The notes under the pieces: model-generated | What the model was told of the DNA's origin: nothing | Seen by the model: the letters and a program-made list of their open reading frames with translations, nothing else | Databases searched by the model: none | Made by a program: the position numbers and the translations under genes | From: Gaiellasilicea sp963829845 | GTDB lineage: Bacteria > Actinomycetota > Thermoleophilia > Gaiellales > Gaiellaceae | Assembly (NCBI GenBank): GCA_963829845.1 | Contig: CAWHKD010000006.1 | Span: 81,626 to 145,625, forward strand | Direction of reading: 5' to 3' | DNA: 64,000 nucleotides | Shown: piece by piece, positions 55,525-64,000 of the stretch | Position numbering within the stretch: position 1 is the first letter of the stretch | Layout of the letters: each line of letters opens with the position of its first letter

Positions 55525-56476
55525 GCGGGACGCGGCAGCAGTCGCGTCGTCGGCCGAGACCGTCGAGCGGCTCGTCGAAAACCTGGCCCGCGTCGTCCAT
55601 GCGCCGGAGGACACGTTGCGGCTGATCGTCCTTGCGCTCGTCGCCGAGGGGCACGTGATCGTGGAGGACTTCCCCGGTGTCGGCAAGACGATGCTCGCCA
55701 AATCGCTGGCGCGCTCGCTCGATCTCGACTTCTCGCGGATCCAATTCACGCCCGACCTGCTCCCGTCCGACGTCACCGGGGTCAACGTCTTCAACCAGCG
55801 CACGAACGAGTTCGAGTTCCGGCCCGGCCCCGTGTTCGCGAACGTGCTGCTCGTCGACGAGATCAACCGCGCCTCGCCGAAGACGCAGGCGGCGCTGCTC
55901 GAGGCGATGCAGGAAAGCCAGGTGACGATCGACGGCGAGTCGTATGCGCTCGACCGGCCGTTCATGGTGATCGCGACGCAGAACCCGATCGAGTACGAGG
56001 GCACCTACCCGCTGCCTGAGGCGCAGCTCGACCGCTTCTCGATGCGGCTCTCGCTCGGTTATCCGCCACTCGCGGACGAGGCCCGGATGCTGAACGAGCA
56101 GACGACCGAGCCGCCGCTCGACACGCTCACGCCGGTCGCGACCCTCGCGGAGGTCACAGCCGCGACCGACGAGGCACGCTCGCTCTTCGTCGAAGAGAGC
56201 CTCAACCGCTATGTGGTCGCGCTGCTCCGGCACACGCGTGGCAGCTCCCGGCTCGCACTCGGCGCGAGCCCGCGCTCGGGGATCGCGCTGCTCCGGGTGG
56301 CGAAGGCGCGCGCGCTCGCCGAGGGTCGCGACTACGTGCTCCCGGACGACGTCAAGGCGATCGCGCGGCCCGTGCTCGCGCACCGGCTCATCCTCGCACC
56401 GGAGGCGCGCTCCGCCGGGCTCACGGCCGAGGAGATCGTCGGCGAGGCCGTCGAGCAGACCCCCGTTCCGGTCTGA
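55514..56476 (+). CDS. MoxR-family AAA+ ATPase
   Basis: 320 residues. Walker A FPGVGKTMLAKSLA (residues 53-66), RIQFTPDLLPSDVTGVNVF, Walker B VLLVDEINRASPKTQAALLE, sensor 1 FMVIATQNPIEYEGTYPLPE and a lid domain with SPRSGIALLRVAKARALAEG. MoxR ATPases act as chaperone-like activators of the DUF58/VWA proteins encoded beside them. GTG 55514 overlaps coaBC by 11 nt; it heads the MoxR-DUF58-transglutaminase module. Confidence 0.94.
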   Translation: MEARRDAAAVASSAETVERLVENLARVVHAPEDTLRLIVLALVAEGHVIVEDFPGVGKTMLAKSLARSLDLDFSRIQFTPDLLPSDVTGVNVFNQRTNEFEFRPGPVFANVLLVDEINRASPKTQAALLEAMQESQVTIDGESYALDRPFMVIATQNPIEYEGTYPLPEAQLDRFSMRLSLGYPPLADEARMLNEQTTEPPLDTLTPVATLAEVTAATDEARSLFVEESLNRYVVALLRHTRGSSRLALGASPRSGIALLRVAKARALAEGRDYVLPDDVKAIARPVLAHRLILAPEARSAGLTAEEIVGEAVEQTPVPV

Positions 56477-56493
56477 TGTCCTCCGACTCCGCC

Positions 56494-56568
56494 CTAGCGG
56501 CACCTCGGGAGGCCGCGCCGGAGGCCGGCTCCGCCGGCCGGGAGGCGCGGCCGGCCAGGGGCCGCTAG
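56494..56568. repeat. 75-bp nested palindromic element
   Basis: Terminal inverted repeats CTAGCGGC / GCCGCTAG enclose GGCCGCGCC / GGCGCGGCC and an inner GGCCGG / CCGGCC, all on one axis. It fills the MoxR-DUF58 gap, and its last base is the G of the DUF58 start codon. Confidence 0.6.
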
Positions 56569-57767
56569 TGACCCGGCGCGGTTGGCTGACGCTGCTGCTG
56601 GGTGCGGCGACGTACGTCGTCGCCTGGCTCTTCGGCGCCAAGGCGCTCTACCCGGTCGCGACCGGTCTCGTGCTCGCACCGCTCGGCGCTCTGGCGTGGG
56701 TGTGGCTCGCGGCCGGGCCGATGGAGCTGCGGCGGCGAGCTGGCAAAGGCGCGCTGCTCGAGGGGGGAGACGTCTGGGTCAGCCTCGACGTTCGGCCCGA
56801 GTCGCGGATACCGGCGGCAAGCATCGCGATCACGGAAAGGATCGCCCGCTTCGGGGAGCAGGTGACGACGATGTCCCGTTCCGGCAGTGGCTACCGCGGG
56901 ACCTACGTGCTCGAACGGGTGCCGCGCGGCCGCTACGTCGTCGAGGAGGCGCGCGCAACCGTCGACGATCCGTTCGGGCTCGCGCGCATGGACGTCGAGC
57001 TCGACGCGCGTGGCTCACTCCTCGTCTACCCGCGACTCGTCCAGCTCGACCGACTCTTCTCCGAGAGCGGCGCCCACGCGCAGGACGGCCGGCGGCTGCT
57101 GCTGCGCCGCCCGTCGGGCTTCGACCTCCATTCGGTGCGCGAGTACGAGCAGGGGGAGTCGCTGAGGAAGGTGCACTGGAAGACGACTGCGCGCCGCGGC
57201 CAGCTGATGGTGAAGGAGCTCGAGGACGCGCCGCGGGACGAGATAGCGGTCATCCTCGACGCGGACGCGAGCGCCGTCGTCGAGGACAGCTTCGACGTCC
57301 AGGTCCGCGCCGCGGGCTCGATCCTGCGCGCGCACGCGTCGCATGCCCGGCGGGCGGTTCTCACCGTCAACTCCGCGACGCGGCCGACGGTAAGAGTCAC
57401 CTCCCTCGACGGCGACTGGCTGGCGGCACTGGCGGTCCTCGCGGAGGCTGAGCCGGACGGCGCACGGCCGGTGGTCGAGCTGCTTTCGCGCGAGGGCGGA
57501 CCGGCGTCGCGCGCGGTGGAGACGGTTGTGATCACGGCCCGGCTCTCCGGCGCGCTCGCGACCAAGCTCGTGCAGCGCGCGCTCGCGGGCCAGGGTGTCA
57601 GCATCGTCTGGCTCGATAGTGCGAGCTTCGCGTCGCGGCCGACCAAGGTCGAGCCGGAGCTGCTGCGGCTTCAGGCGGCGGGCGTCGCCGTCGCCGTCAT
57701 TCGTCGCGGCGACTCGCTCGCGGGCGTGCTCGGGGCCGCTCCGGCGGTTCGGAGCGCGCATGGTTAG
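56568..57767 (+). CDS. DUF58-domain membrane-anchored protein
   Basis: 399 residues. Two N-terminal membrane helices (LTLLLGAATYVVAWLFGAKA and PVATGLVLAPLGALAWVWLA), then an ATP-independent beta domain with YRGTYVLERVPRGRYVVEEA and the DUF58 core DLHSVREYEQGESLRKVHWK, with TARRGQLMVKELED and a VWA-like VILDADASAVVEDSF. Typical partner of MoxR and transglutaminase proteins in envelope-linked modules of unknown biochemical role. Overlaps the transglutaminase gene by 8 nt. Confidence 0.9.
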   Translation: MTRRGWLTLLLGAATYVVAWLFGAKALYPVATGLVLAPLGALAWVWLAAGPMELRRRAGKGALLEGGDVWVSLDVRPESRIPAASIAITERIARFGEQVTTMSRSGSGYRGTYVLERVPRGRYVVEEARATVDDPFGLARMDVELDARGSLLVYPRLVQLDRLFSESGAHAQDGRRLLLRRPSGFDLHSVREYEQGESLRKVHWKTTARRGQLMVKELEDAPRDEIAVILDADASAVVEDSFDVQVRAAGSILRAHASHARRAVLTVNSATRPTVRVTSLDGDWLAALAVLAEAEPDGARPVVELLSREGGPASRAVETVVITARLSGALATKLVQRALAGQGVSIVWLDSASFASRPTKVEPELLRLQAAGVAVAVIRRGDSLAGVLGAAPAVRSAHG

Positions 57768-59967
57768 AACACTCGCCGTCTACTTCTTCCCGGCCGCGCT
57801 GGTTGCGCTCAGCTGGCTTCGGCTGGAGGAAACCCGCGCGGACGGCGCGGACTGGGTCTGGGTCGTCCTGCTCGCAGTTGCGCCGGCACTGGCGCCGATG
57901 CTTTGGCTCCGGCTCGCGCTCGTGGCGCCGGCTGCGCTCGTCGCCGCCTGGGTCGCACTCGACACGCCGGCGATCGACGACCGTCCCGGGTTCTTCGAAC
58001 CAGTGCTCGACCGCTTCTGGAACGGCGTCGGCGGCTTCTACGACGTGTCGGTGCCGTTCAGCGCCGTCGAGCACCAGCGGATGCACGGCGTCGTCCTCCT
58101 CGCAATCTTCGGCTTCTGCGTCCTGCTCGCGCAGTTCATCGCGGCGCGACGTCCGCTGCCCGCTCTGCTGGTGCTGATCGCGGGCGCCGGCTGGCCGGCC
58201 ACGCTCTACACATCGGGGAGCCTCGCCTACGGCGCGATCATCCTGGCCGCTGCGCTCTGGGTGCTGGCGGGAATCCGCACGACCCGCGCCGTCCCGGCGC
58301 TCGTTGCGGGCGCGGCGCTCGTCGTTCTCGCGGCGGGCGTGTCCAGCTCCGCTGCTGTGGCCAAGGAAGGCGTGCTCGCGTGGGAGCGCTGGAGCCCGGG
58401 CGGTACGGGTGAGCCGGTCTCGGTCGCCTACGTCTGGGAAGGCACCTACAGCGGGATCGAGTTCGCGAAGAAGAAGACGACCGTCCTCCGGATCAAGGGG
58501 CCGAAGCGCGGCCTCTACTGGCGAGCGACGACGCTCGACCAATTCGACTCGGATCGGTGGCTCGAGAATCCGACGCCGCTGTCGACCGGGCCTGCGGTCG
58601 GCAGGCTCCCCAACGACCCGCTCCTGCCGACGCGCTCCCTCAACCGGCGAACCTGGATCCGCCAGGACGTGGAGATCGTCGCGCTCCGCGACACCCACAT
58701 CGTTGCGGCAGCGCAGCCGGTCGCGCTCGATGCGCCCAGCCTCGGCGGCGTCTTCCGGCTCTCTGACGGCCTCGTCCGCGTCTACAACGGCCTCCGACGG
58801 GGCCAGGGCTATACCGTCTACAGCTACGCGCCACGGCCAGGCCCGGCGGAGTTGGCAGTGCTCGACGCTGACTATCCGCCCGCGCTCGACCGGTTTCTCG
58901 ACATCGGCCGCACCCGGGTCGACGAGTTCGGCGTCCCCGGCCGCGACCGGCTCGTCGACAGCCTCTTCGCAGACGAGCGCTACATCGCGCTCTGGCCGTA
59001 CGAGGCGATGTGGGAGCAGGCGCAGCGACTGCGAGCGGACGCCCGGACGCCGTACGGCGCCGTCGTCGCGATCGAGACCTGGCTCCGCTCGACCGGCGGC
59101 TTCGCCTACGACGAGACGCCGCCGACGACCGACGGGCTGCCGCCGCTCGCGCAGTTCGTCGCCGACGGCAAGCGCGGCTACTGCCAGCACTTCGCCGGCG
59201 CGATGGCGCTGATGCTGCGGATGCTCGGGATCCCCACGCGGGTCGCCGCCGGGTTCACCAGCGGCACCTATGAGGACGGCGGCTGGACGGTGACCGACCA
59301 CAACGCGCATGCGTGGGTCGAGGTCTGGTTCCCCGGCTACGGCTGGCTGCCCTTCGACCCGACCCCGGGCCGCGGCTCGCTCGCCGCCCGGTACAGCGCT
59401 TCCTCGACCGGGTTCAACGCCGGCGATGCCGCGGACGGATTCATCGGCGGCGCGACCCGGGTCGACGGCGGCGGCATCGATCAGCTGCGCCTGCTCGAGC
59501 AGAAGGAGCGGCTCGCGGAGCAGGCGGAGGCCGCGCGCCGCGCCGCCGACAAGGGCGGTCGGAGCACGCTGTGGTTGCTCGTCCTGCTCGCTGTCGCAGC
59601 CGTCGTCGCGCTTGGGCTCGCGAAGGTCGTCCGGCGGCGCAGCCGCTACCTCACACGCGATCCGAGGCGCCTCGCCGGCGCGGCTCGGCGTGAGCTCGTC
59701 GACTTCCTCGCCGATCAGGGGATCGCCGTCAGCGTGAGCGCGACCCCGGAGGAGCTGCACGAGCTCGTCCAGTCCGAGCTCGGCGGCGACGGTCGGCCCT
59801 TCGCCCGTGCGCTCGCGGCAGCCCGGTTCGGGCCGCCGGAGGGCAGCGCCGCCGCCGCGTCGAGTGCACGCCGGGAGCTTCGCAAGCTCATGCGCGCGCT
59901 CCGGCACCGGCTCGGCCGGGCTGCCCGACTGCGCGGCCTGCTCGCGCTGCGCTCGCTGCGGACGTGA
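57760..59967 (+). CDS. Multi-span membrane transglutaminase-like protein
   Basis: 735 residues. About seven membrane helices lie in residues 1-210, an extracytoplasmic beta region follows, then the transglutaminase core with catalytic Cys 475 (KRGYCQHFAGAMALMLRMLG), His 517 (DHNAHAWVEVWFPGYGW) and Asp 533 (PFDPTPG). A last membrane helix (TLWLLVLLAVAAVVALGLA) precedes a cytoplasmic DUF4129-like tail. Probably a cysteine protease or amide-forming enzyme at the envelope working with DUF58 and MoxR. Its end overlaps the next start (GTGA). Confidence 0.92.
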   Translation: MVRTLAVYFFPAALVALSWLRLEETRADGADWVWVVLLAVAPALAPMLWLRLALVAPAALVAAWVALDTPAIDDRPGFFEPVLDRFWNGVGGFYDVSVPFSAVEHQRMHGVVLLAIFGFCVLLAQFIAARRPLPALLVLIAGAGWPATLYTSGSLAYGAIILAAALWVLAGIRTTRAVPALVAGAALVVLAAGVSSSAAVAKEGVLAWERWSPGGTGEPVSVAYVWEGTYSGIEFAKKKTTVLRIKGPKRGLYWRATTLDQFDSDRWLENPTPLSTGPAVGRLPNDPLLPTRSLNRRTWIRQDVEIVALRDTHIVAAAQPVALDAPSLGGVFRLSDGLVRVYNGLRRGQGYTVYSYAPRPGPAELAVLDADYPPALDRFLDIGRTRVDEFGVPGRDRLVDSLFADERYIALWPYEAMWEQAQRLRADARTPYGAVVAIETWLRSTGGFAYDETPPTTDGLPPLAQFVADGKRGYCQHFAGAMALMLRMLGIPTRVAAGFTSGTYEDGGWTVTDHNAHAWVEVWFPGYGWLPFDPTPGRGSLAARYSASSTGFNAGDAADGFIGGATRVDGGGIDQLRLLEQKERLAEQAEAARRAADKGGRSTLWLLVLLAVAAVVALGLAKVVRRRSRYLTRDPRRLAGAARRELVDFLADQGIAVSVSATPEELHELVQSELGGDGRPFARALAAARFGPPEGSAAAASSARRELRKLMRALRHRLGRAARLRGLLALRSLRT

Positions 59968-60632
59968 TCCCGGCCGTCGTGATCGCGGCCGGCCTCGGAA
60001 CGAGGCTCCGGCCGCTGACCGAGCGCTATGCGAAGCCGGTGCTGCCGATCGACGGAACGCCCGTGCTCGCGCACCTGCTCCGCGAGCTCGCCGCCGCCGG
60101 CGTGCCGCGCGCAACCATCGTGACGGGCTATCTCGCCGAGCAGGTGGAGCGGTTCGTGGGCGACGGCAGTGGCTTTGGGCTCGCGATCGCGTATGCACGG
60201 CAGAGCTCGCCTGACGGCTCGGCGCACGCCGTCGTCGCCGCGGACGAGAATGCGCCTTATCTCGTCCTCGGTGCGGACGTCGTCTTCACACCCGGTGACA
60301 TCGGCCGCTTCGCCGGTGCCTACTCGGCGTCGGGCGCGGCGGGAGCCGTCGCCGTCCAACCAAGGCCGGGAACGGTCGAGCTGGCCGACGGGCTCGTCAG
60401 GCGGGTGCTCGGAGACGGCGTGCTCGCGATGCCGCTCTGGGCGGTCGGACCAGCCGTCGCGAGCAGTATCGAAGCCCTGCCGGGCGCGCCGCCGTTCGAG
60501 CTCTCGACCGCGTTTCAGCAGACGATCGACGCGGGAGAGCAGATAGCGGGGATCGAAGTCGGGCCGACGCGCGGCCTGACAACGCCGTTCGACCTCGTGG
60601 AGCACAACTTCCCCTACCTTAGAAGCCTGTGA
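59964..60632 (+). CDS. Sugar-nucleotide-type nucleotidyltransferase
   Basis: 222 residues. AVVIAAGLGTRLRPLTERYA is the NTP-transferase signature; KPVLPIDGTPVLAHLLREL and YLVLGADVVFTPGDI (metal Asp) follow. Short for glucose-1-phosphate thymidylyltransferases and closest to the MurNAc/mannose-1-phosphate-type class; the sugar is not determinable. Coupled to the upstream transglutaminase and the downstream TPR gene by 4-nt overlaps. Confidence 0.87.
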   Translation: MIPAVVIAAGLGTRLRPLTERYAKPVLPIDGTPVLAHLLRELAAAGVPRATIVTGYLAEQVERFVGDGSGFGLAIAYARQSSPDGSAHAVVAADENAPYLVLGADVVFTPGDIGRFAGAYSASGAAGAVAVQPRPGTVELADGLVRRVLGDGVLAMPLWAVGPAVASSIEALPGAPPFELSTAFQQTIDAGEQIAGIEVGPTRGLTTPFDLVEHNFPYLRSL

Positions 60633-61003
60633 CCGACGCGTACGACCACTTCCAGCAGGGCAAGGCGCTTCTCCAGGACGGCATGGCCGCCCAGGCGACG
60701 GTCGCGCTCGAGAAGGCGAAGAAGCTCGAGCCTGCGAAGGCGTCGATCCGCGAGGCACTCGGGATCGCCTACTTCCGGATCCAGCGCTGGAAGGAGGCGG
60801 AGGCCGAGTTCCGGGAGGTGCTGGAGCTCTCGCCGACGGACGACTATGCGCATTACGCGCTCGGGCGCGCACTCGAGAAGCAGGGCCGCGACGCCGAGGC
60901 GAACGGCCACTACAAGCTGGCGAGCTCACTCTCGCCGTCGAGCGAGCACTACGCCGAGCGGATCATGCAGCTCGACGACTCGCCCGAGAACGAGACCGAC
61001 TAG
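60629..61003 (+). CDS. TPR-repeat protein
   Basis: 124 residues, about three tetratricopeptide repeats: HFQQGKALLQDGMAAQATVA, IREALGIAYFRIQRWKEAEA, YAHYALGRALEKQGRDAEAN, each with the A/Y/A/G pattern. No signal peptide; a cytoplasmic protein-protein adaptor. Last gene of the operon begun at coaBC or moxR; 8 nt from the convergent pilB-like gene. Confidence 0.88.
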   Translation: MTDAYDHFQQGKALLQDGMAAQATVALEKAKKLEPAKASIREALGIAYFRIQRWKEAEAEFREVLELSPTDDYAHYALGRALEKQGRDAEANGHYKLASSLSPSSEHYAERIMQLDDSPENETD

Positions 61004-61011
61004 CCGGACGG

Positions 61012-62760
61012 CTACATCAGGCGGTCGCCGGTGACCCGGTGGATCTCCTCGAGCGAGGAGACGCCGGCGCGGCAGAGGCGGATCCCGTCGTCGCGGAGGG
61101 TGGTCATCCCGGCTCCGACCGCGGCGGCGAAGATCTCCTCGGTGGAGGCCTCGATCAGGTGCCGGATCTTGCCGCTGATCGGCATCACCTCGTAGAGCGC
61201 GACGCGCCCGCTGTAGCCCATGTCCGCGCACTCGGCGCAGCCGCGCGGGCGATAGAGGACCTCGCCCTCCTGGAGCACGCCGTCGAGCCCGTCGGCGATT
61301 TTCTCCGCCTGAGTCGGGACGTACGGCTCACGGCAGTGGACACAGAGCTTGCGCGCGAGCCGCTGGGCGACGATGCAGTTGATCGAGGTTGCGATCAGCG
61401 ACTGGTCGACGCCCATATCGCGGAGCCTCGCGATCGAGCTGGCCGCGTTGTGCGTGTGCAGTGTCGTCAGCACGAGGTGGCCCGTCATCGCCGCCTGGAT
61501 CGCGATCCGCGCGGTCTCCTCGTCGCGGACCTCGCCGATCAGGACGACGTCGGGGTCGGAGCGGAGCATCGTCCGGAGGCCGCTCGCGAAAGTCAGCCCG
61601 GCGCGGACGTTCACCTCGACCTGGGTGATGCCGGGGATCTGGTTCTCGACCGGATCCTCGATCGTCGCGAGCGACCGCTCGTGGTCGTTCAGGAACTCGA
61701 GTGCCGCGTAGAGCGTGGTCGTCTTGCCCGAGCCGGTCGGGCCGACGGTGAGGACGGCGCCGTATGGCTGCTTCAGCGCCCGCATCAGCACTGCCTCGGC
61801 ATCGGGGTGCATGCCGAGATCGGAGATGGAGAGCCGTCCCGAGGCGCGGTGGAGGATCCTGAGTACGACCTTCTCGCCGAACGTCGTCGGGAGGACGGCG
61901 ATGCGGAGGTCGATCGGATGGCCGTCATAGCGGATCGAGACGCGGCCGTCCTGCGCGTTGCGGCGGTCGGCGATGTCGAGCTCGCCCATGATCTTCAGGC
62001 GGCTCGTGACCGCCGGCATCAGTCCCGTCGGCACCTCGGCGACCATTCGCATGACGCCGTCGATCCGCGCGCGCACGACCATCGCGTGCGGCTGCGGCTC
62101 GAAGTGGATGTCCGAGGCGCCCTCCGCGATCGCGTTGGCGATGATCTGATTCGTGAGCTTGATCGCCGGGGCGTCGGTGACGTCGCCCTCGGTGATGTCC
62201 TCGACAAGCTCTTCCACTTCCTCCGCGACCACGTCCGACTCCATCTCGACGGCGACGTTCGCGCGGAAGCACCGGTCGAGCGTGCGGGCGAGGTCGGAGA
62301 CCGAGACCACGACGAAGCGGATCTGCAGGCCGAGGGCGAGGCGCAGGTCGTCGGATGCCATGACGTCGGTCGGATCGGTGACCGCGACGATCACCGTCCC
62401 GTCCTCGTCGAAGGCGATCGGCAACGCGGAGAGGCGGCGGGCGACGTTCTCCGGGAGGAGGCTCGTCGCTGAGGGCACGAGGTCGAAGCGGCTGAGCTCG
62501 AAGAACTCGAAGCCATATTGCTCGGCGAGGGCGCGAGCGATCGCCGCCCCCGTAGTGACGTTGTAGCGGAGCAGGATCTCGCCGAGCCGGCCGCCTTCGG
62601 CCTCCTTCTGGGCGAGCGCCGCGGCGAGCTGCTCGGCAGTGATCACGCCGTCGCGCATGAGCAGCGCGCCAAGCTGCTGCCGGCCCTCGGGCCGGCCGTA
62701 CGGATCCGCAGACGCAGAGGTCGGAATCGCCGCAGCTTCCACGACCCGTCTATCGGCCAT
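61012..62760 (-). CDS. Type II/IV secretion ATPase (PilB/GspE family)
   Basis: 582 residues. An N-terminal GspE-N domain (~30-170: LGALLMRDGVITAEQLAAAL) precedes the ATPase core: AIAEGASDIHFEPQ, Walker A TVGPTGSGKTTTLYAALEFL, Asp box TIEDPVE, Walker B VVLIGEVRDEETARIAIQAA, His box LVLTTLHTHNAASSIARL, and a tetracysteine zinc site CVHC...CAEC. It powers pilus or secretion-fibre assembly at the inner membrane; no other pil/gsp gene is in the window. ATG 62760 is used; ATG 62775 is in frame and would overlap the dtd start codon. Confidence 0.94.
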   Translation of the reverse strand: MADRRVVEAAAIPTSASADPYGRPEGRQQLGALLMRDGVITAEQLAAALAQKEAEGGRLGEILLRYNVTTGAAIARALAEQYGFEFFELSRFDLVPSATSLLPENVARRLSALPIAFDEDGTVIVAVTDPTDVMASDDLRLALGLQIRFVVVSVSDLARTLDRCFRANVAVEMESDVVAEEVEELVEDITEGDVTDAPAIKLTNQIIANAIAEGASDIHFEPQPHAMVVRARIDGVMRMVAEVPTGLMPAVTSRLKIMGELDIADRRNAQDGRVSIRYDGHPIDLRIAVLPTTFGEKVVLRILHRASGRLSISDLGMHPDAEAVLMRALKQPYGAVLTVGPTGSGKTTTLYAALEFLNDHERSLATIEDPVENQIPGITQVEVNVRAGLTFASGLRTMLRSDPDVVLIGEVRDEETARIAIQAAMTGHLVLTTLHTHNAASSIARLRDMGVDQSLIATSINCIVAQRLARKLCVHCREPYVPTQAEKIADGLDGVLQEGEVLYRPRGCAECADMGYSGRVALYEVMPISGKIRHLIEASTEEIFAAAVGAGMTTLRDDGIRLCRAGVSSLEEIHRVTGDRLM

Positions 62761-62773
62761 AGTGCGGATCGAC

Positions 62774-63244
62774 ATGAGGGTCGTGATTCAGCGCGTCAGC
62801 CGCGCGTCGGTGCGGGTCGAGAGCCGCGTCGCCGGGGAGATCGGGGCGGGCGTGCTCGCGCTGCTCGGTGTCGCCGAGGACGATGGCGACGCCGAGGCCG
62901 ACCGCTTGGCCGGCAAGGTCGCCCGCCTACGCATCTTCGAGAACCTCGAGGGCCGCTTCGACCGCTCCCTGCTCGACACCGGTGGCGCCGTCCTCGTCGT
63001 CAGCCAGTTCACGCTGATCGCCGATAGCAGGCGTCAGAAGGGAACTCGGCTGGACTTCTCGCAGGCGGCGCGTCCCGAGGTCGCCGAGCCGTTGTACGAG
63101 CGGTTCTGCGCTGCTCTGCGCGAACTCGGCGTACCCGTTTCGACCGGCGTCTTCGGCGCCCGGATGCAGGTGTCGCTCGTCAACGACGGTCCTGTAACGA
63201 TCGTCCTCGACGTCGATCCGCAACGGACTGGGAGGTCGCCATGA
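62774..63244 (+). CDS. dtd: D-aminoacyl-tRNA deacylase
   Basis: 156 residues. Removes D-amino acids from tRNA. MRVVIQRVSRASVRVESRVA opens the fold; the active-site motifs are VVSQFTLIADSRRQKGTRLD (SQFTL) and LVNDGPVTIVLD (NxGPVT). Usual length (~150). The ATG shares three bases with a possible ATG of the divergent pilB-like gene. The stop overlaps the next start (ATGA). Confidence 0.95.
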   Translation: MRVVIQRVSRASVRVESRVAGEIGAGVLALLGVAEDDGDAEADRLAGKVARLRIFENLEGRFDRSLLDTGGAVLVVSQFTLIADSRRQKGTRLDFSQAARPEVAEPLYERFCAALRELGVPVSTGVFGARMQVSLVNDGPVTIVLDVDPQRTGRSP

Positions 63245-63657
63245 GCGCGCCGTTCATCGTGAGGTCGGTTTCGAGGATCCACCCCGGCAAGGCCGATGCC
63301 TATCAGCCGGTGGTGGCCGAGTTCTGCAAGGTCGCCGAGGACGCCATCCAGGAGCTGCTCGCGACCGAGGACACGAACGTCCTCTTCGTCGCCGGCTGCG
63401 ACGAGAACCAGGGCAAGTTCCACCCGCAGTTCGACCACATCGTCCTCCTGAGCGCCCCGCTCGAGACGATGATCGAGCGGTTGGAGACGAGAACGACCAA
63501 CGCCTACGGCAAGTCACCCCTCGAGTTCGGCCGCTTCCTCGAGGATGTCGAGACGGCGGAGCCGCTGCTGCGCCGCGCGGCCGACCACGAGGTGCGGACG
63601 ACCGCGCCGCTGGACGACGTCGTCGCCACGATCCTGCGTCTCGTCGACGTTGAGTAG
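63241..63657 (+). CDS. Chimeric protein: ABM-like N-terminus joined to a kinase-like C-terminus lacking its P-loop
   Basis: 138 residues. Residues 1-38 (FIVRSVSRIHPGKADAYQPV) look like the first strand and helix of an antibiotic-biosynthesis-monooxygenase (ABM) domain. From about residue 45 (NVLFVAGCDENQGKFHPQFD, IVLLSAPLETMIERLETRTT, NAYGKSP) it follows the second half of small P-loop kinases of the shikimate/adenylate kinase-like AAA group, without Walker A. Either a deletion fusion of two genes or a diverged single domain; phosphotransfer is unlikely. Coupled to dtd. Confidence 0.6.
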   Translation: MSAPFIVRSVSRIHPGKADAYQPVVAEFCKVAEDAIQELLATEDTNVLFVAGCDENQGKFHPQFDHIVLLSAPLETMIERLETRTTNAYGKSPLEFGRFLEDVETAEPLLRRAADHEVRTTAPLDDVVATILRLVDVE

Positions 63658-64000
63658 CGCCGCGCTCGCGCTCGCGCTCGGCGCGGCGATCCTGCACGCG
63701 GTCTGGAATCTCCTCCTCGCGGGCTCGCGCGACGTGCTCGCCGCGACGGCGGTCGCGCTCTGCTCCAGCCTCGTCGTCGCCCTGCCGTTCGCGATCGCAA
63801 CGTGGGGGATCGAGCGGGAGGCGATTCCGTGGCTCGTCGCGTCGGGGGCGCTCGAGCTCGTCTACTTCCTGACGCTGACCGCCGCCTATCAGCGCGCGGA
63901 GCTCTCGCTCGTCTACCCGCTCGCGCGCGGTGGAGCCCCAGTGCTCGTGCTGCTCGGCGCCGTCGCGACGGGCTACGCGCCGAACGGGATGGAGGTCCTC
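63650..64000 (+). CDS. EamA/DMT-family transporter, 3' end beyond the window
   Basis: 117 codons visible from TTG 63650, overlapping the previous gene by 8 nt. Four hydrophobic segments: ALALALGAAILHAVWNLLLA (the family's HAxWN motif in helix 1), ATAVALCSSLVVALPFAIAT, WLVASGALELVYFLTLTAAY, and LVYPLARGGAPVLVLLGAVA with the YPLARG motif at helix 4. Drug/metabolite exporter; substrate unknown. Confidence 0.88.
   Translation, partial: MSSAALALALGAAILHAVWNLLLAGSRDVLAATAVALCSSLVVALPFAIATWGIEREAIPWLVASGALELVYFLTLTAAYQRAELSLVYPLARGGAPVLVLLGAVATGYAPNGMEVL

Overview
This is a very GC-rich stretch of chromosome from an actinobacterium, most likely a deep-branching Thermoleophilia (Gaiellales/Solirubrobacterales-like) lineage. 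The main pointer is the order mihF-gmk-rpoZ-coaBC behind a pyrimidine operon, because mIHF is an actinobacterial nucleoid protein. Heavy use of GTG/TTG starts, stop/start overlaps inside operons and HYR-type secreted proteins fit this. The lineage is inferred from gene content only; no 16S rRNA is present.

Layout. 1-9.8 kb is core metabolism: pgk-tpiA-gpmI, an ECF-type sigma factor, argS, glpX and a class I aldolase, so triose interconversion and both directions of the fructose-bisphosphate step are encoded together. 9.8-18.1 kb has secreted and redox genes, an ArsR/SRPBCC pair, a beta-carbonic anhydrase and a repeat-rich membrane-anchored protein. 18.1-24.4 kb is accessory DNA around tRNA-Gly(CCC): a 42-bp copy of the tRNA 3' part lies 4.8 kb away, still followed by a terminator, with an integrase remnant beyond it. 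The segment between the copies holds a frameshifted secreted protein, a 29-codon signal-peptide ORF and a frameshift-riddled SARP/cyclase/ATPase/TPR regulator, with a four-copy symmetric operator between the two small genes. 24.4-31.4 kb holds a patatin, an amidase, a HerA-like ATPase and several tiny membrane or secreted proteins. 31.4-33.9 kb is a second element, inserted at the 3' end of corA and carrying an excisionase-integrase fusion. 33.9-43.7 kb has corA, an MFS transporter, queF, tRNA-Arg(CCG), a metalloprotease, a probable D-glutamate catabolism pair (dgcA/dgcN-like), an SOS-box-controlled LysM protein and RNase Z. 43.8-53 kb is the de novo pyrimidine operon pyrR-pyrB-pyrC-(nucleotidyltransferase)-carA-carB-pyrK-pyrD with a PyrR-binding leader. 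53-64 kb is mihF-gmk-rpoZ-coaBC, a MoxR/DUF58/transglutaminase operon running into a nucleotidyltransferase and a TPR protein, a PilB/GspE ATPase, dtd, a chimeric protein and the start of an EamA transporter.

Two signals cut across the window. First, about twenty genes have a TANNNT-type -10 hexamer 6-9 nt before the start codon, indicating leaderless mRNAs; three divergent pairs share an overlapping -10 in gaps of only 17-19 bp. Second, single-base frameshifts interrupt otherwise well-conserved genes (pyrB, a DUF1611 gene, a nucleotidyltransferase) and are extremely dense at 20.1-24.4 kb, which suggests sequence or assembly error at least as much as gene decay.

The best candidates for an undescribed system are the 19.8-23.9 kb operator/peptide/SARP module and the corA-targeted mini-element.
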